Assembly (NCBI RefSeq): GCF_003205875.1
Contig: NZ_PUBZ01000119.1
Span: 1-36,940 of the forward strand
DNA length: 36,940 bases
Reading direction: 5' to 3'
From: Herpetosiphon llansteffanensis
GTDB taxonomy: Bacteria; Chloroflexota; Chloroflexia; Chloroflexales; Herpetosiphonaceae
Shown: one piece after another, positions 16,090 through 23,697 of the stretch
How the letters are laid out: each line of letters opens with the position of its first letter
Position numbering within the stretch: the first letter of the stretch is position 1
Position numbers and translations under genes: made by a program
The notes under the pieces: generated by a model
Databases searched by the model: none
What the model was told of the DNA's origin: nothing
What the model saw: the letters and a program-made list of their open reading frames with translations, nothing else

Positions 16090-16359
16090 TAGGGCGAATT
16101 GCCCTATACTACTGCTCAAGCAGGCGACCAGTGATGAGCGTAAGCGAGGCTTCAAGCGCACACATTCACCAACGGTAGACTGAACAAACCCAGATTTGGC
16201 AACTGATGGCTTACCCCAAGGCTGGTACGTAGGCAAGTTGCCCAATCTGAACTGTGAACCCAAAACACCTATGGCACTGCTGCTATGGGTGTTTATGCTG
16301 TTTACCCACTGCTAATAGCCCGATTGGGCTAAGGCTGCTCACTCTGAAGGGGTAGCCTT
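16090..16359. other. non-coding region with a chain of hairpins
   Basis: No convincing gene lies between 15711 and 16576. Within it are strong hairpins: TAGGGC/GCCCTA (16090-16106); AAACACC/GGTGTTT (16263-16269 with 16288-16294) with an inner GCA/TGC stem and matched TATG bulges; TAGCCC/GGGCTA (16316-16331); and AAGGCT/AGCCTT (16331-16336 with 16354-16359). The run suggests a structured RNA or a decayed mobile element. It does not match the riboswitch classes checked by eye (GEMM-I, cobalamin, TPP, SAM). Confidence 0.35.
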
Positions 16360-16391
16360 GGTAGCGATAAAGGTGGGATTTCGCGTCAAGT

Positions 16392-16450
16392 AGGCCTAAA
16401 GTCCTGTAGGAAAAAAGGCCACTATGCGCTATGGTATGCCATAGTACAAT
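16392..16450 (+). promoter_or_regulatory. candidate activator-dependent promoter of the secreted beta-helix protein
   Basis: AGGCCTAAAGTCCT (16392-16405) is a near-palindrome resembling the GGACTTTAGGCC-type sites of DevR/DosR-like LuxR-family response regulators. A good -10, TACAAT, lies at 16445-16450, with no -35 at the proper distance, as expected for an activated promoter; the dyad would be centred near -58. Hairpins GGCCT/AGGCC (16393-16397 with 16414-16418) and TATGG/CCATA nearby are an alternative reading as RNA structure. Confidence 0.35.
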
Positions 16451-16510
16451 AAGAGTCAGTAATCAAACTCGTTTTGAATAATTCCACGTTTGATTAAAGG
16501 CTCACAGAAG

Positions 16511-16557
16511 ATGATGCATGGGGCTGTTGTGGCTCCTTTTTTATTGTTCAGCATCAT
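16511..16557 (+). promoter_or_regulatory. terminator-like hairpin in the leader (possible attenuator)
   Basis: GGGGCT (16520-16525) can pair with GGCTCC (16531-16536) through G-C and G-U pairs and is followed by six T (16537-16542). An outer stem, ATGATGC (16511-16517) with GCATCAT (16551-16557), encloses it. Upstream, AATCAAAC (16461-16468) and GTTTGATT (16488-16495) also pair. The structure ends about 20 bases before the start codon, so it could control read-through. Confidence 0.4.
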
Positions 16558-16576
16558 GTTCAGGCGCGGAGGAACT

Positions 16577-19174
16577 ATGCAGCCAAGCTTTGTGCAACAA
16601 CGATTCAGGTCAGGAGTTAGTGCTCTTATCATTTTAGCGTTCAGTCTTGGTTCATTTAGTTGGCTGTTACAATCGGCGTTTGCCAATACGATTGATGCAA
16701 CCCCCTATCTTAATCCATTAGCCCCCGATTTTGGCATTCAAGCGGCGATTGATACTGCGGCGGCCCAAGGTGGCGGTACGGTACGCTTGCCAGCTGGCAC
16801 TTTTACCTTGGAAACCTACCTCGATTTGAAAACCGGGGTTACCTTGCAAGGGGTCGGCGCTGAGACGATTTTAAAGGCTGGCCGCAACGAGCAACGGGTG
16901 TTTGTGACCCAAGGTGGCAGCAATCTCTCAACAATTAAGGTCGCCAATATTGGAGCCTTTCGGGTTGGGATGATTGTATATATTTGGCGCTCAACGGATC
17001 TGCGCTTTTTGCCTGGCTCGTATGAAATTATGAGCCTCGACACCACCAACCAAACAATTACGCTTGATCGAGCAGTCAATTACCCGCTGACCGCGAATGT
17101 TTCACAAGTGTCGTATGGCTTGTATACCAAGTTGACCGCTACTGCGACTCAAGGCAGCAATGTGATTAGCGTGGCCGATACCTCGGTGTTCAAACCAGGC
17201 GAAGGCATTATAATTAAAGGTACGGAAGGCACAGGCATTGGCAATTGGGGCGTTGAGCAAAATATGGTCGATTCGATCAATACCAGCAACAACACAATTA
17301 CCCTCAAAAAGCCGCTCACACTTTCAGTACCGACTAACTCAGTTGTATCACACGCCTATTCAGCGATTTTTGCGCTTGGAACCAATTTTAACAATCGCTT
17401 GCAAAATATGGGCGTGCGCGATTTGACGATTGAAGGCTGGAATACCAACCAAAAGCCTGCCTTCTACGAGTTTTATATTGGGGCGATTAACTTTGTCTAT
17501 TGCCGCTTTGTCACCATCGATAATATTACGGTGCGCTATTGGCATAGCGATGGCGTAAGCTTGCAATCGTGCGATCAAAGCACGGTCAGCAATAGCTTGG
17601 CAACCGCAAATCGCGGCCATGGCTTTCACCCGGGCACAACCTCGCGCGATATTGAATTTGTCAAAATTCAAGGTATTAGTAACCTTGGCTATGCTGCGCG
17701 CGGCACTGCTGGCGATGGTTTGTACTATTGCTGGGGCAATCAACGAGTCAATATTCGCCAAAGCGTCTTTCGCAATAACGCTGGCTCTGGGGTTGGCGAT
17801 TTAGGCGGTGGCGATACCGATAATTCCGCCCGCGATACCGATAACATCATCGAAGATAGCATTATGGAAGGCAATGTGCGTGCTGGCGTTGAAGTGAATG
17901 GCGGTGGTAACGCTGCCAATAACATCATTCGCCGTAACATCATTCGCGATAATAACACTGGCAATCAGGATTACGCTGGGATCAACTTGCTCTCCAAGCG
18001 TGGCCCTGCCCAACGCTATACCGTGCAAGATAATATTATTGAAAATACGACTGGCACGCAGAAATTTGGTGTGCGCGAAGCCAATTTGGCCGTGCCACCA
18101 ACCACACCAGTTAATTATTTGACCGATTTCAACACGATTACCAACAACACGATTTACAATCATCCAAGCGCTAACTTGGTGGTGATTGGCCAAAACACCG
18201 TGGCAACGGGTAATGTTTTCACACAGCCAGGCGCGGTGATTACACCAACCCCAACCAATATTCAGCCAACCGCCAGCGAAACCAGCGTGCCAACCAATAC
18301 GCCAACACCAACTGGCTCGTATGTGCCACGCTTGATCATGTACAACGCTGATACCGACCAAGTGCTGTACGATCCAATTCCCAACGGCGTGACAATTAAT
18401 TATGCAACGCTTGGCACGCGCAATATCAGCATTGTTGCGCCAACCACCCCAGCCACGGGTATCGGCAGTGTGCGTTTTTGGGTCGATAGCGCTATCTATC
18501 GCACCGAAAGCGGTCGGCCCTATTCAATCGCTGGCGATCAAAGTAATGGTCTCGATTTCTTGCCTATGAACCCAGCATTAAGCCATGGCACGCACGTGAT
18601 CAAAGCTGCAACCTTTACTGGTTCGGGCGGCACTGGCACCCAAGGCACGGCATATCAAGTTGTGATTAATATTGTGGATAGCAACGCAACTGCAACCCCA
18701 ATGCCAACGAGCACCAATACCGCTGTACCAACGAACACGCCAACCAATACCCCAACCAACACGCCAACCAATACGTCGACGAATACACCAACCAACACGC
18801 CAACCAACACGGCGACGGCAATCGTGACCGACATGCCAACCAATACGCCAACCAACACGGCGACGGCAATCGTGACCGACGTGCCAACCAATACGCCAAC
18901 CAACACGCCAACCGAGATTGCAACCATTACCGCGACGGCGACCGAAACTGCCACCGCTACCGCGACAATAACGGCAACGGCGACCGAAACCGCGACAATA
19001 ACTGCGACGGCGACCGAAACCGCGACCGCTACTGTGATTGTGACTGTTACCCAAACAACCACGGTTACGGTTGAGCCGATTGTTACGCCAAACACCACGC
19101 CAACCGCGACCGCAACCAACACCACGCCAACTCCTACAATCCATCGGGTGTTTGCACCGTGGGTCACGAACTAG
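16577..19174 (+). CDS. large secreted right-handed beta-helix (pectate-lyase-like) protein
   Basis: The 865-residue product has a signal peptide (basic start, then ALIILAFSLGSFSWLLQSAFA, cut near residue 37). Residues about 50-540 form a pectin-lyase-type beta-helix: GIQAAIDTAAAQGGGTVRLPAGTF begins the polysaccharide-lyase-3-like domain, and the end repeats NNIIRRNIIRDNN-like turns. A short beta domain near 575-690 (SVRFWVDSAIYRTESG) follows, then a long Thr/Pro/Ala-rich tail and the end motif VFAPWVTN. GGAGGA precedes the ATG at 16577; the upstream frame to 16490 would run through the leader hairpin. It is probably an exported glycan-active or adhesive protein. No catalytic residues were assigned. 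Confidence 0.85.
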   Translation: MQPSFVQQRFRSGVSALIILAFSLGSFSWLLQSAFANTIDATPYLNPLAPDFGIQAAIDTAAAQGGGTVRLPAGTFTLETYLDLKTGVTLQGVGAETILKAGRNEQRVFVTQGGSNLSTIKVANIGAFRVGMIVYIWRSTDLRFLPGSYEIMSLDTTNQTITLDRAVNYPLTANVSQVSYGLYTKLTATATQGSNVISVADTSVFKPGEGIIIKGTEGTGIGNWGVEQNMVDSINTSNNTITLKKPLTLSVPTNSVVSHAYSAIFALGTNFNNRLQNMGVRDLTIEGWNTNQKPAFYEFYIGAINFVYCRFVTIDNITVRYWHSDGVSLQSCDQSTVSNSLATANRGHGFHPGTTSRDIEFVKIQGISNLGYAARGTAGDGLYYCWGNQRVNIRQSVFRNNAGSGVGDLGGGDTDNSARDTDNIIEDSIMEGNVRAGVEVNGGGNAANNIIRRNIIRDNNTGNQDYAGINLLSKRGPAQRYTVQDNIIENTTGTQKFGVREANLAVPPTTPVNYLTDFNTITNNTIYNHPSANLVVIGQNTVATGNVFTQPGAVITPTPTNIQPTASETSVPTNTPTPTGSYVPRLIMYNADTDQVLYDPIPNGVTINYATLGTRNISIVAPTTPATGIGSVRFWVDSAIYRTESGRPYSIAGDQSNGLDFLPMNPALSHGTHVIKAATFTGSGGTGTQGTAYQVVINIVDSNATATPMPTSTNTAVPTNTPTNTPTNTPTNTSTNTPTNTPTNTATAIVTDMPTNTPTNTATAIVTDVPTNTPTNTPTEIATITATATETATATATITATATETATITATATETATATVIVTVTQTTTVTVEPIVTPNTTPTATATNTTPTPTIHRVFAPWVTN
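18685..19137 (+). repeat. Thr/Pro-rich low-complexity repeat coding tract
   Basis: The DNA repeats units of 12 bases coding NTPT, including two near-identical copies of a block ending ATAIVTD (about 18811-18834 and 18856-18879), then ATATET-type units. It encodes the linker-like tail of the secreted protein. Such tracts are prone to slippage, so the copy number probably varies between strains. Confidence 0.8.
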
Positions 19175-19187
19175 ACCGTTTAGTGTT

Positions 19188-19465
19188 CCCTCACCCCCCA
19201 ACCCCGCTCCCGTGGCGCGGGCGAGGGGCGTTAATTGCGTGGTTCGTCCGCACCGTGTGGTGAAAATGGGTGCTCCCCCTCGTCCGCGTTCAGTGGGAGA
19301 GGGGGCTGGCTCTCAAGGGTAGGTTTTTAAGATCCCCTCACCCCAACCCCGCTCCCGTGGCGCGGGTGAGGGGCGTTAATTGCGTGGTTCGTCCGCACGG
19401 TGTGGTGAAAATGGGTGCTCCCCCTCGCCCGCGTTCAGTGGGAGAGGGGGCTGGGGGGTGAGGGA
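19188..19465. repeat. GC-rich palindromic element in two tandem copies
   Basis: A 112-bp unit at 19198-19309 is repeated at 19343-19454 (offset 145 bases, about three mismatches). Each copy carries an inverted repeat of the CCCTCACCCC...CCGCTCCC type on the left and GGGAGAGGGGGCTGG on the right, with an inner GCGCGGG-GAGGGG / CCCCCTCG-CCGCG pair. The block lies between the secreted-protein gene and prfB. Related copies occur at 26403, 28949 and 30421. It may act as a terminator as well as a repeat element. Confidence 0.8.
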
Positions 19466-19511
19466 ACGTTCCACCACACTACCAATATTGTGCGCTTCGC
19501 AGTTTCAACCC

Positions 19512-19540
19512 TTCGCAAAAAGAGCGCTTTCGGGTATCAT
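19512..19540 (+). promoter_or_regulatory. candidate prfB promoter
   Basis: TTCGCA (19512-19517) and TATCAT (19535-19540) are 17 bases apart and lie about 50 bases before the prfB start, just after the GC-rich repeat. Confidence 0.4.
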
Positions 19541-19593
19541 GAGGTCGAGTGCTAAACGCGCTCGATCTTTTGTTTAACGACTAGAGGAACCTC

Positions 19594-20707
19594 ATGACAG
19601 AGTTTATTGATCTTCGGGCACTACTAAGCTCGTTACAAGCGCGGTTCGATGCGCTAAGGGGGCGGCTTTGACTGGGCTGCCAAACAAGCAGAACTGCATG
19701 AATTAGAGCAACAAGCAGCCGATCCAGCGCTGTGGGATAACCCGCAACAAGCCCAAACAACCTTGCAACGCCTCGCGCGCATGCAAGAAGAATTGAAAAT
19801 GTGGGATAGTTTGGCTGGCGATTTGGCAACCCTGCGCGACCTGTTGCAACTTTCAGCAGACGATCCCGATTCGCTCAGCCAAATTGAGCGTGAAGTCAGT
19901 GTTTTGGCCAAGTCGGTCGATACGCTTGAATTGAGCATTTTGCTGGGCGAAAAATACGATAGCACCAATGCCTTTATTTCAATTCAATCGGGCGCTGGCG
20001 GAGTCGAATCGCAAGATTGGGCCCAAATGTTGCTGCGCATGTATAGCCGCTGGGGTGAAAGCCAAGGCTTCCGCACAACGATCGTTGATTTGATGGATGG
20101 TGAAGAAGCGGGCATCAAAAGTGCTACCTTGGAATTGCGCGGCCCCTATGCCTATGGCTATGCCAAGGCCGAGGCTGGGATTCATCGCTTGGTGCGGCTT
20201 TCGCCCTTCGATGCCAACCATCGCCGCCATACTTCGTTTGCGCGAGTTGAAGTGCTGCCCGAGGTCGATGATGCTGCAGAAGTCAAAATTAACCCCGAAG
20301 ATCTGCGGATTGATGTCTATCGCGCTGGCGGCCATGGCGGCCAAGGTGTCAACACCACCGACTCCGCCGTGCGCTTGGTCTATCGCGGTGGCACGCCCGA
20401 CGAAATTATCGTGACCTGTCAAAACGAGCGTTCTCAATTGCAAAACAAAGAAACCGCGATGAACGTGTTGCGCGCTCGTTTGTTGGAGCGCGAGCTGGCT
20501 CGCCAAGCAGCAGAACGCAATAAACTCAAAGGCGAACATCGCGATGCCGCCTGGGGCAATCAGATTCGTTCGTATGTGCTTGACGATCGGCGGGTCAAAG
20601 ATCATCGCACCAACGTTGAAACATCGAATACTCAAGCAGTGCTCGATGGCGAGATTAATCTATTTATCGATGCCTTCTTGCGCTGGAGAACCGAAGGCGC
20701 GGAGTAA
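19594..20707 (+). CDS. prfB: peptide chain release factor 2, programmed +1 frameshift
   Basis: RF2 recognises UGA and UAA stop codons and triggers release of the finished chain in the ribosome. The first 25 codons run from the ATG at 19594 (GAGG upstream) to CTT at 19666-19668, then an in-frame TGA at 19669. Skipping one T gives a second frame from GAC (19670) to the stop at 20707, for a joined protein of 370 residues. In that protein the tripeptide anticodon SPF is at 203-205 and the catalytic GGQ at 248-250, close to the E. coli positions. Downstream comes a peptidase gene 11 bases later. No deviation from a functional RF2 was seen. Confidence 0.96.
19657..19672 (+). other. RF2 autoregulatory frameshift site
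   Basis: AGG GGG CGG CTT TGA C contains the internal Shine-Dalgarno-like AGGGGG (19657-19662) three bases before the slippery CTT, then TGA followed by C. The spacing is the same as in E. coli prfB. Slow termination when RF2 is scarce lets the ribosome slip +1 and make more RF2. This is a known and expected control, not an error. Confidence 0.95.
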
Positions 20708-20718
20708 GCGAGGTTTGT

Positions 20719-22032
20719 ATGCGACGAGTAGTGTTGTGGATGTTGGGATGTTTGCTGGTGCTGGGCTACCAAGCTACGGCTCAGGCAGCTGAGCCAGCCA
20801 AAATTTCGCGCAATGAGGCCACCAGCAGCTTTGGCCAAGATGTGGTTTTTGAGCTTGAGGCCGAATCAAGCTCGCCAATTCGTGAAGTAGCATTTTTATA
20901 TGCCTTGGGCGTGCAGCCAGGCGATGTGCCAGCCTATACCGAGGCCGAGGCCGAATGGCAACCAGGCACGTCGATCAAGGCCAGCTTTACTCGCGATACC
21001 AGCGTCGAATTTTTGCCCGTTGGCGTGACTGTGCGCTACAAATGGCAATTGGTCGCCGAAGATGGCACGATTACCGAAACGCCAGAGCAATCGGTGCTCT
21101 ACCAAGATACGCGCTTCAATTGGCAAGAAAAAAGCGAGCGTGGCATTACGGTGCGCTGGTATGATGGCGATGCCCAATGGGGCCAAGATTTGCTCGATAG
21201 CGCGCTTGGCGGCCTCGATCGGCTTGAGCAACGGATTGGTGGCTCGGTCGACAATCCCATGACAATTTCGATTTATAGCAATACCCGCGATATGCGCGGA
21301 GCCTTGCCGCCCAACTCAGCAGATTGGATTGGCGGTCAAGCTCGCCCAGACCTCGGTTTGATCATTGGCTCAATCGAAGCTGGCGATCAGGCCGAATTGG
21401 GTCGCTTGGTGCCGCACGAATTAAGCCACTTGGTTTTGCACCAAGCCACCGACAACAACTACGGCGGCATGCCAGTGTGGTTTGATGAAGGTTTGGCTGT
21501 CGCCAACCAAGATTCGCCCGATGCTGGCTTTAAGCAAATGGTCGAACGCGCGGCCAAAAATGGCGAATTGATTCCCTTGCGTGCATTGGCATCAAATTTT
21601 CCATCCGACCCGGACAAAGCGTTGCTTTCGTATGCCCAAAGCGAAAGCGTGGTGCGCTACATTGAGTCAACCTATGGCATCGAGTCAATCACCAAGCTCG
21701 TCGCGCAATTCAAAAGCGGCGTAACTGATGATGTAGCGGTACAAACGGTCTTGAATCGTAGCCTTGATACCTTGGATAGCGAATGGCGCGCAACCTTGCC
21801 AGAAGCCCAAGGCTCAGGCCCAGCCCAAAGCTTGCCCGATGATACCGCTCCTGCTGATCGATTTAGCGAGCAGCCGCGTTCTTCGGCTCCGAGCAACCCA
21901 AGCCAACCAAACGCGCAAGCAGCCAACAAAGATGTGCCGTTGTGGATTTGGCTGGCAGGCATTGGCGGCTTAGTGCTGATCGTATCGGGCACAATTTGGA
22001 TCATTCGCAGCAGCCGCCAACCCCGCTACTAA
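20719..22032 (+). CDS. membrane-anchored zinc peptidase, MA-like gluzincin family
   Basis: The 437-residue protein has an N-terminal signal (VVLWMLGCLLVLGYQATAQA), a beta-rich first domain (about 28-135), and a metallopeptidase domain with HELSH (H233, E234, H237) and the third ligand E257 in WFDEGLA, the gluzincin pattern. A Pro/Ser-rich linker (about 365-400) leads to a C-terminal membrane helix (VPLWIWLAGIGGLVLIVSGTIWII) and a basic tail, so the catalytic domain faces outside the cell. GAGG lies six bases before the ATG, and the gene follows prfB after 11 bases, so it may be cotranscribed. The substrate is unknown. Confidence 0.85.
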   Translation: MRRVVLWMLGCLLVLGYQATAQAAEPAKISRNEATSSFGQDVVFELEAESSSPIREVAFLYALGVQPGDVPAYTEAEAEWQPGTSIKASFTRDTSVEFLPVGVTVRYKWQLVAEDGTITETPEQSVLYQDTRFNWQEKSERGITVRWYDGDAQWGQDLLDSALGGLDRLEQRIGGSVDNPMTISIYSNTRDMRGALPPNSADWIGGQARPDLGLIIGSIEAGDQAELGRLVPHELSHLVLHQATDNNYGGMPVWFDEGLAVANQDSPDAGFKQMVERAAKNGELIPLRALASNFPSDPDKALLSYAQSESVVRYIESTYGIESITKLVAQFKSGVTDDVAVQTVLNRSLDTLDSEWRATLPEAQGSGPAQSLPDDTAPADRFSEQPRSSAPSNPSQPNAQAANKDVPLWIWLAGIGGLVLIVSGTIWIIRSSRQPRY

Positions 22033-22061
22033 ACCAGCGGATTTAGCTTGGCGCAATATGC

Positions 22062-22095
22062 AACCCGCCCAGTGTCTTCAACCATTGGGCGGGTT
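22062..22095 (+). terminator. terminator after the peptidase gene
   Basis: A perfect 10-bp stem, AACCCGCCCA (22062-22071) with TGGGCGGGTT (22086-22095), and a 14-base loop lie about 30 bases after the stop. The tail is only TTGCTTA, so its strength is moderate. Confidence 0.6.
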
Positions 22096-22174
22096 TGCTT
22101 ATGGCATTTTCTCAGTTTTGTTGATTGTGGTAGCATGCAACCCGTCGAATTTGGCTTAGTGGAGGTTTTGTGTC

Positions 22175-22717
22175 ATGCCCCGATTAAAACCACTCGCGCC
22201 CAACGAAGTCGATCCCGCAGCGCTCAAGGTATTTGAGGGCTTTTATGCCAAACGTGGCAATGTGCCAAATATGTTTCGCACGTTTGCCCGCCGCCCAGAG
22301 ATGATGATCGCCGCCAGTAATTTGATGAGTGCGGTGCTGAGCACTGGTACGCTTGATTTGCGCCTAAAAGAGATGGTTGTAGTGCGCACATCGCAATTAA
22401 ACGAATGTGCCTATTGCTTAACCTCGCACTCAACGATTTTGCGCAACCTTGGGCTTTCGCAAGAAAATATTGATGCCCTGCAAGCGCCCGATGATTCACG
22501 CTGGACTGAGCGCGAACGGGTGGCTTTGCGCTACGCCGAACAAGTAACCGTGAACGCCAAAGGCATTAGCGACGAATTGTGGGCTAGCCTGCGCGAACAT
22601 TTTGATGAAGGCGAAATTGTTGAATTAACCGCCACTACCAGCCTGTTTTCGATGTTTAATCGCTTCAACGATGCGCTCGATATGGCGATTACTGAGCCTG
22701 GTTGGCCTGAAGCCTAA
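22175..22717 (+). CDS. carboxymuconolactone decarboxylase/AhpD-family protein
   Basis: The 180-residue all-alpha protein has the family active-site pattern NECAYCLTSH, with C78-x2-C81 and H85, and E77 as a possible proton relay, so a peroxidase or thiol-reductase role is likelier than decarboxylation. The domain covers about 40-130. GGAGG lies eight bases before the ATG. The 3-hydroxyisobutyrate-dehydrogenase-family gene starts 29 bases after its stop on the same strand, so the two are probably cotranscribed. Its physiological partner is not evident. Confidence 0.85.
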   Translation: MPRLKPLAPNEVDPAALKVFEGFYAKRGNVPNMFRTFARRPEMMIAASNLMSAVLSTGTLDLRLKEMVVVRTSQLNECAYCLTSHSTILRNLGLSQENIDALQAPDDSRWTERERVALRYAEQVTVNAKGISDELWASLREHFDEGEIVELTATTSLFSMFNRFNDALDMAITEPGWPEA

Positions 22718-22746
22718 ATTTTGGATATGCTAGCAAGGAAACAATC

Positions 22747-23652
22747 ATGCAAAAACCACGGATTGGCTTGATCGGGTTGGGCGCGATGGGTGCGCCGATG
22801 GCGGCGAATTTGCTGCAAGCTGGCTATCAATTAACCGTTGGCGTGCACCAGCGCCGCGAAGCCGCCGAACAATTGGCGCAGCAAGGGGCAACGATTGCCG
22901 AAAACTACCAAGCCTTGGGCGCAAACAGCGATATTGTGATTACGATGGTGCCCGATGCACCGCAAGTCGAGGCCGCGTTGCTTGGCACGAATGGTGCTGC
23001 ATTAGGTATGGCTGCGGGCAGCATCTGTATTGATATGAGCACAATTGCGCCAACTGCCAGCCGTGCGATTGCGGCCAAACTTGCAGAACGCCAAATAGCC
23101 ATGCTCGATGCTCCAGTTAGCGGTGGCCCAGCCCGTGCTAAAACTGGCGAGTTGGCAATTATGGTGGGCGGCGAACCAAGCACCTTTGAACGCTGTCAAG
23201 CAGTTTTGGATGTGCTCGGCGGTGCAGTCAGCTACATTGGTGCAAGCGGATCTGGCTCTGTCGTCAAGCTATGCAATAACCTCGCCATCAGTATTATTGC
23301 GATGGCCAATATCGAAGCTTTGGCGTTTGGCGTGGCCAATGGCGTAGAAGCAGATACGATTCGTAATGTTTTGTTGAATGCCACTGCCTCGAATTACCTG
23401 CTTGAGCGTTGGCTGCCCGAAACCATTTTTAGCGGCGATTACAACAAAGGTTTTGCTGCTGAATTATTGGCCAAAGACCTTAATGCCGTGATGGATACTG
23501 CTCGTGCTAGCGGTGTGCCTTTGTGGGCTGGCGGCCTAGCCCAACAAATGTGGGTGGCTCAAAAAGCGCTTGACCCACGCTCAGATTACACCGCCCTCGC
23601 TCAACGCTACGAAGCGATTATCGGTCGCCCGATTAAACCAACCTCGGAGTAA
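22747..23652 (+). CDS. NAD(P)-dependent beta-hydroxyacid dehydrogenase, 3-hydroxyisobutyrate family
   Basis: The 301-residue protein has the Rossmann motif GLIGLGAMG (7-15), the substrate loop DAPVSGGPARAKTGELAIMVGG (121-142) and the catalytic lysine K174 in GSVVKLCNN. The conserved KDL follows near residue 240. Family members oxidise 3-hydroxyisobutyrate, tartronate semialdehyde or related acids; sequence alone does not give the substrate. AAGGAA precedes the ATG. It lies 29 bases after the AhpD-like gene and 45 bases before the histidine kinase gene. Confidence 0.88.
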   Translation: MQKPRIGLIGLGAMGAPMAANLLQAGYQLTVGVHQRREAAEQLAQQGATIAENYQALGANSDIVITMVPDAPQVEAALLGTNGAALGMAAGSICIDMSTIAPTASRAIAAKLAERQIAMLDAPVSGGPARAKTGELAIMVGGEPSTFERCQAVLDVLGGAVSYIGASGSGSVVKLCNNLAISIIAMANIEALAFGVANGVEADTIRNVLLNATASNYLLERWLPETIFSGDYNKGFAAELLAKDLNAVMDTARASGVPLWAGGLAQQMWVAQKALDPRSDYTALAQRYEAIIGRPIKPTSE

Positions 23653-23697
23653 GCTCACGCTGTTGTGTAACCATGCGCTATGTGGAAGGAACGCCGA

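Noticed and set aside
16120-16160. GTGATGAGCGTAAGCGAGG resembling a hammerhead ribozyme core
   Set aside because: The CTGATGA and CGAAAC core elements are not both present.
16018-16263. 81-residue minus-strand open frame in the non-coding gap
   Set aside because: No ribosome site, no recognisable domain, and it overlaps the hairpin-rich stretch.
16320-16577. Known riboswitch (GEMM-I, cobalamin, SAM, TPP) upstream of the secreted protein
   Set aside because: None of the conserved core sequences of these classes was found by eye.
18655-19167. Long minus-strand open frame of Val/Gly/Ala repeats opposite the secreted protein
   Set aside because: It is the antisense reading of the Thr/Pro repeat tract; low complexity keeps it open and there is no ribosome site.
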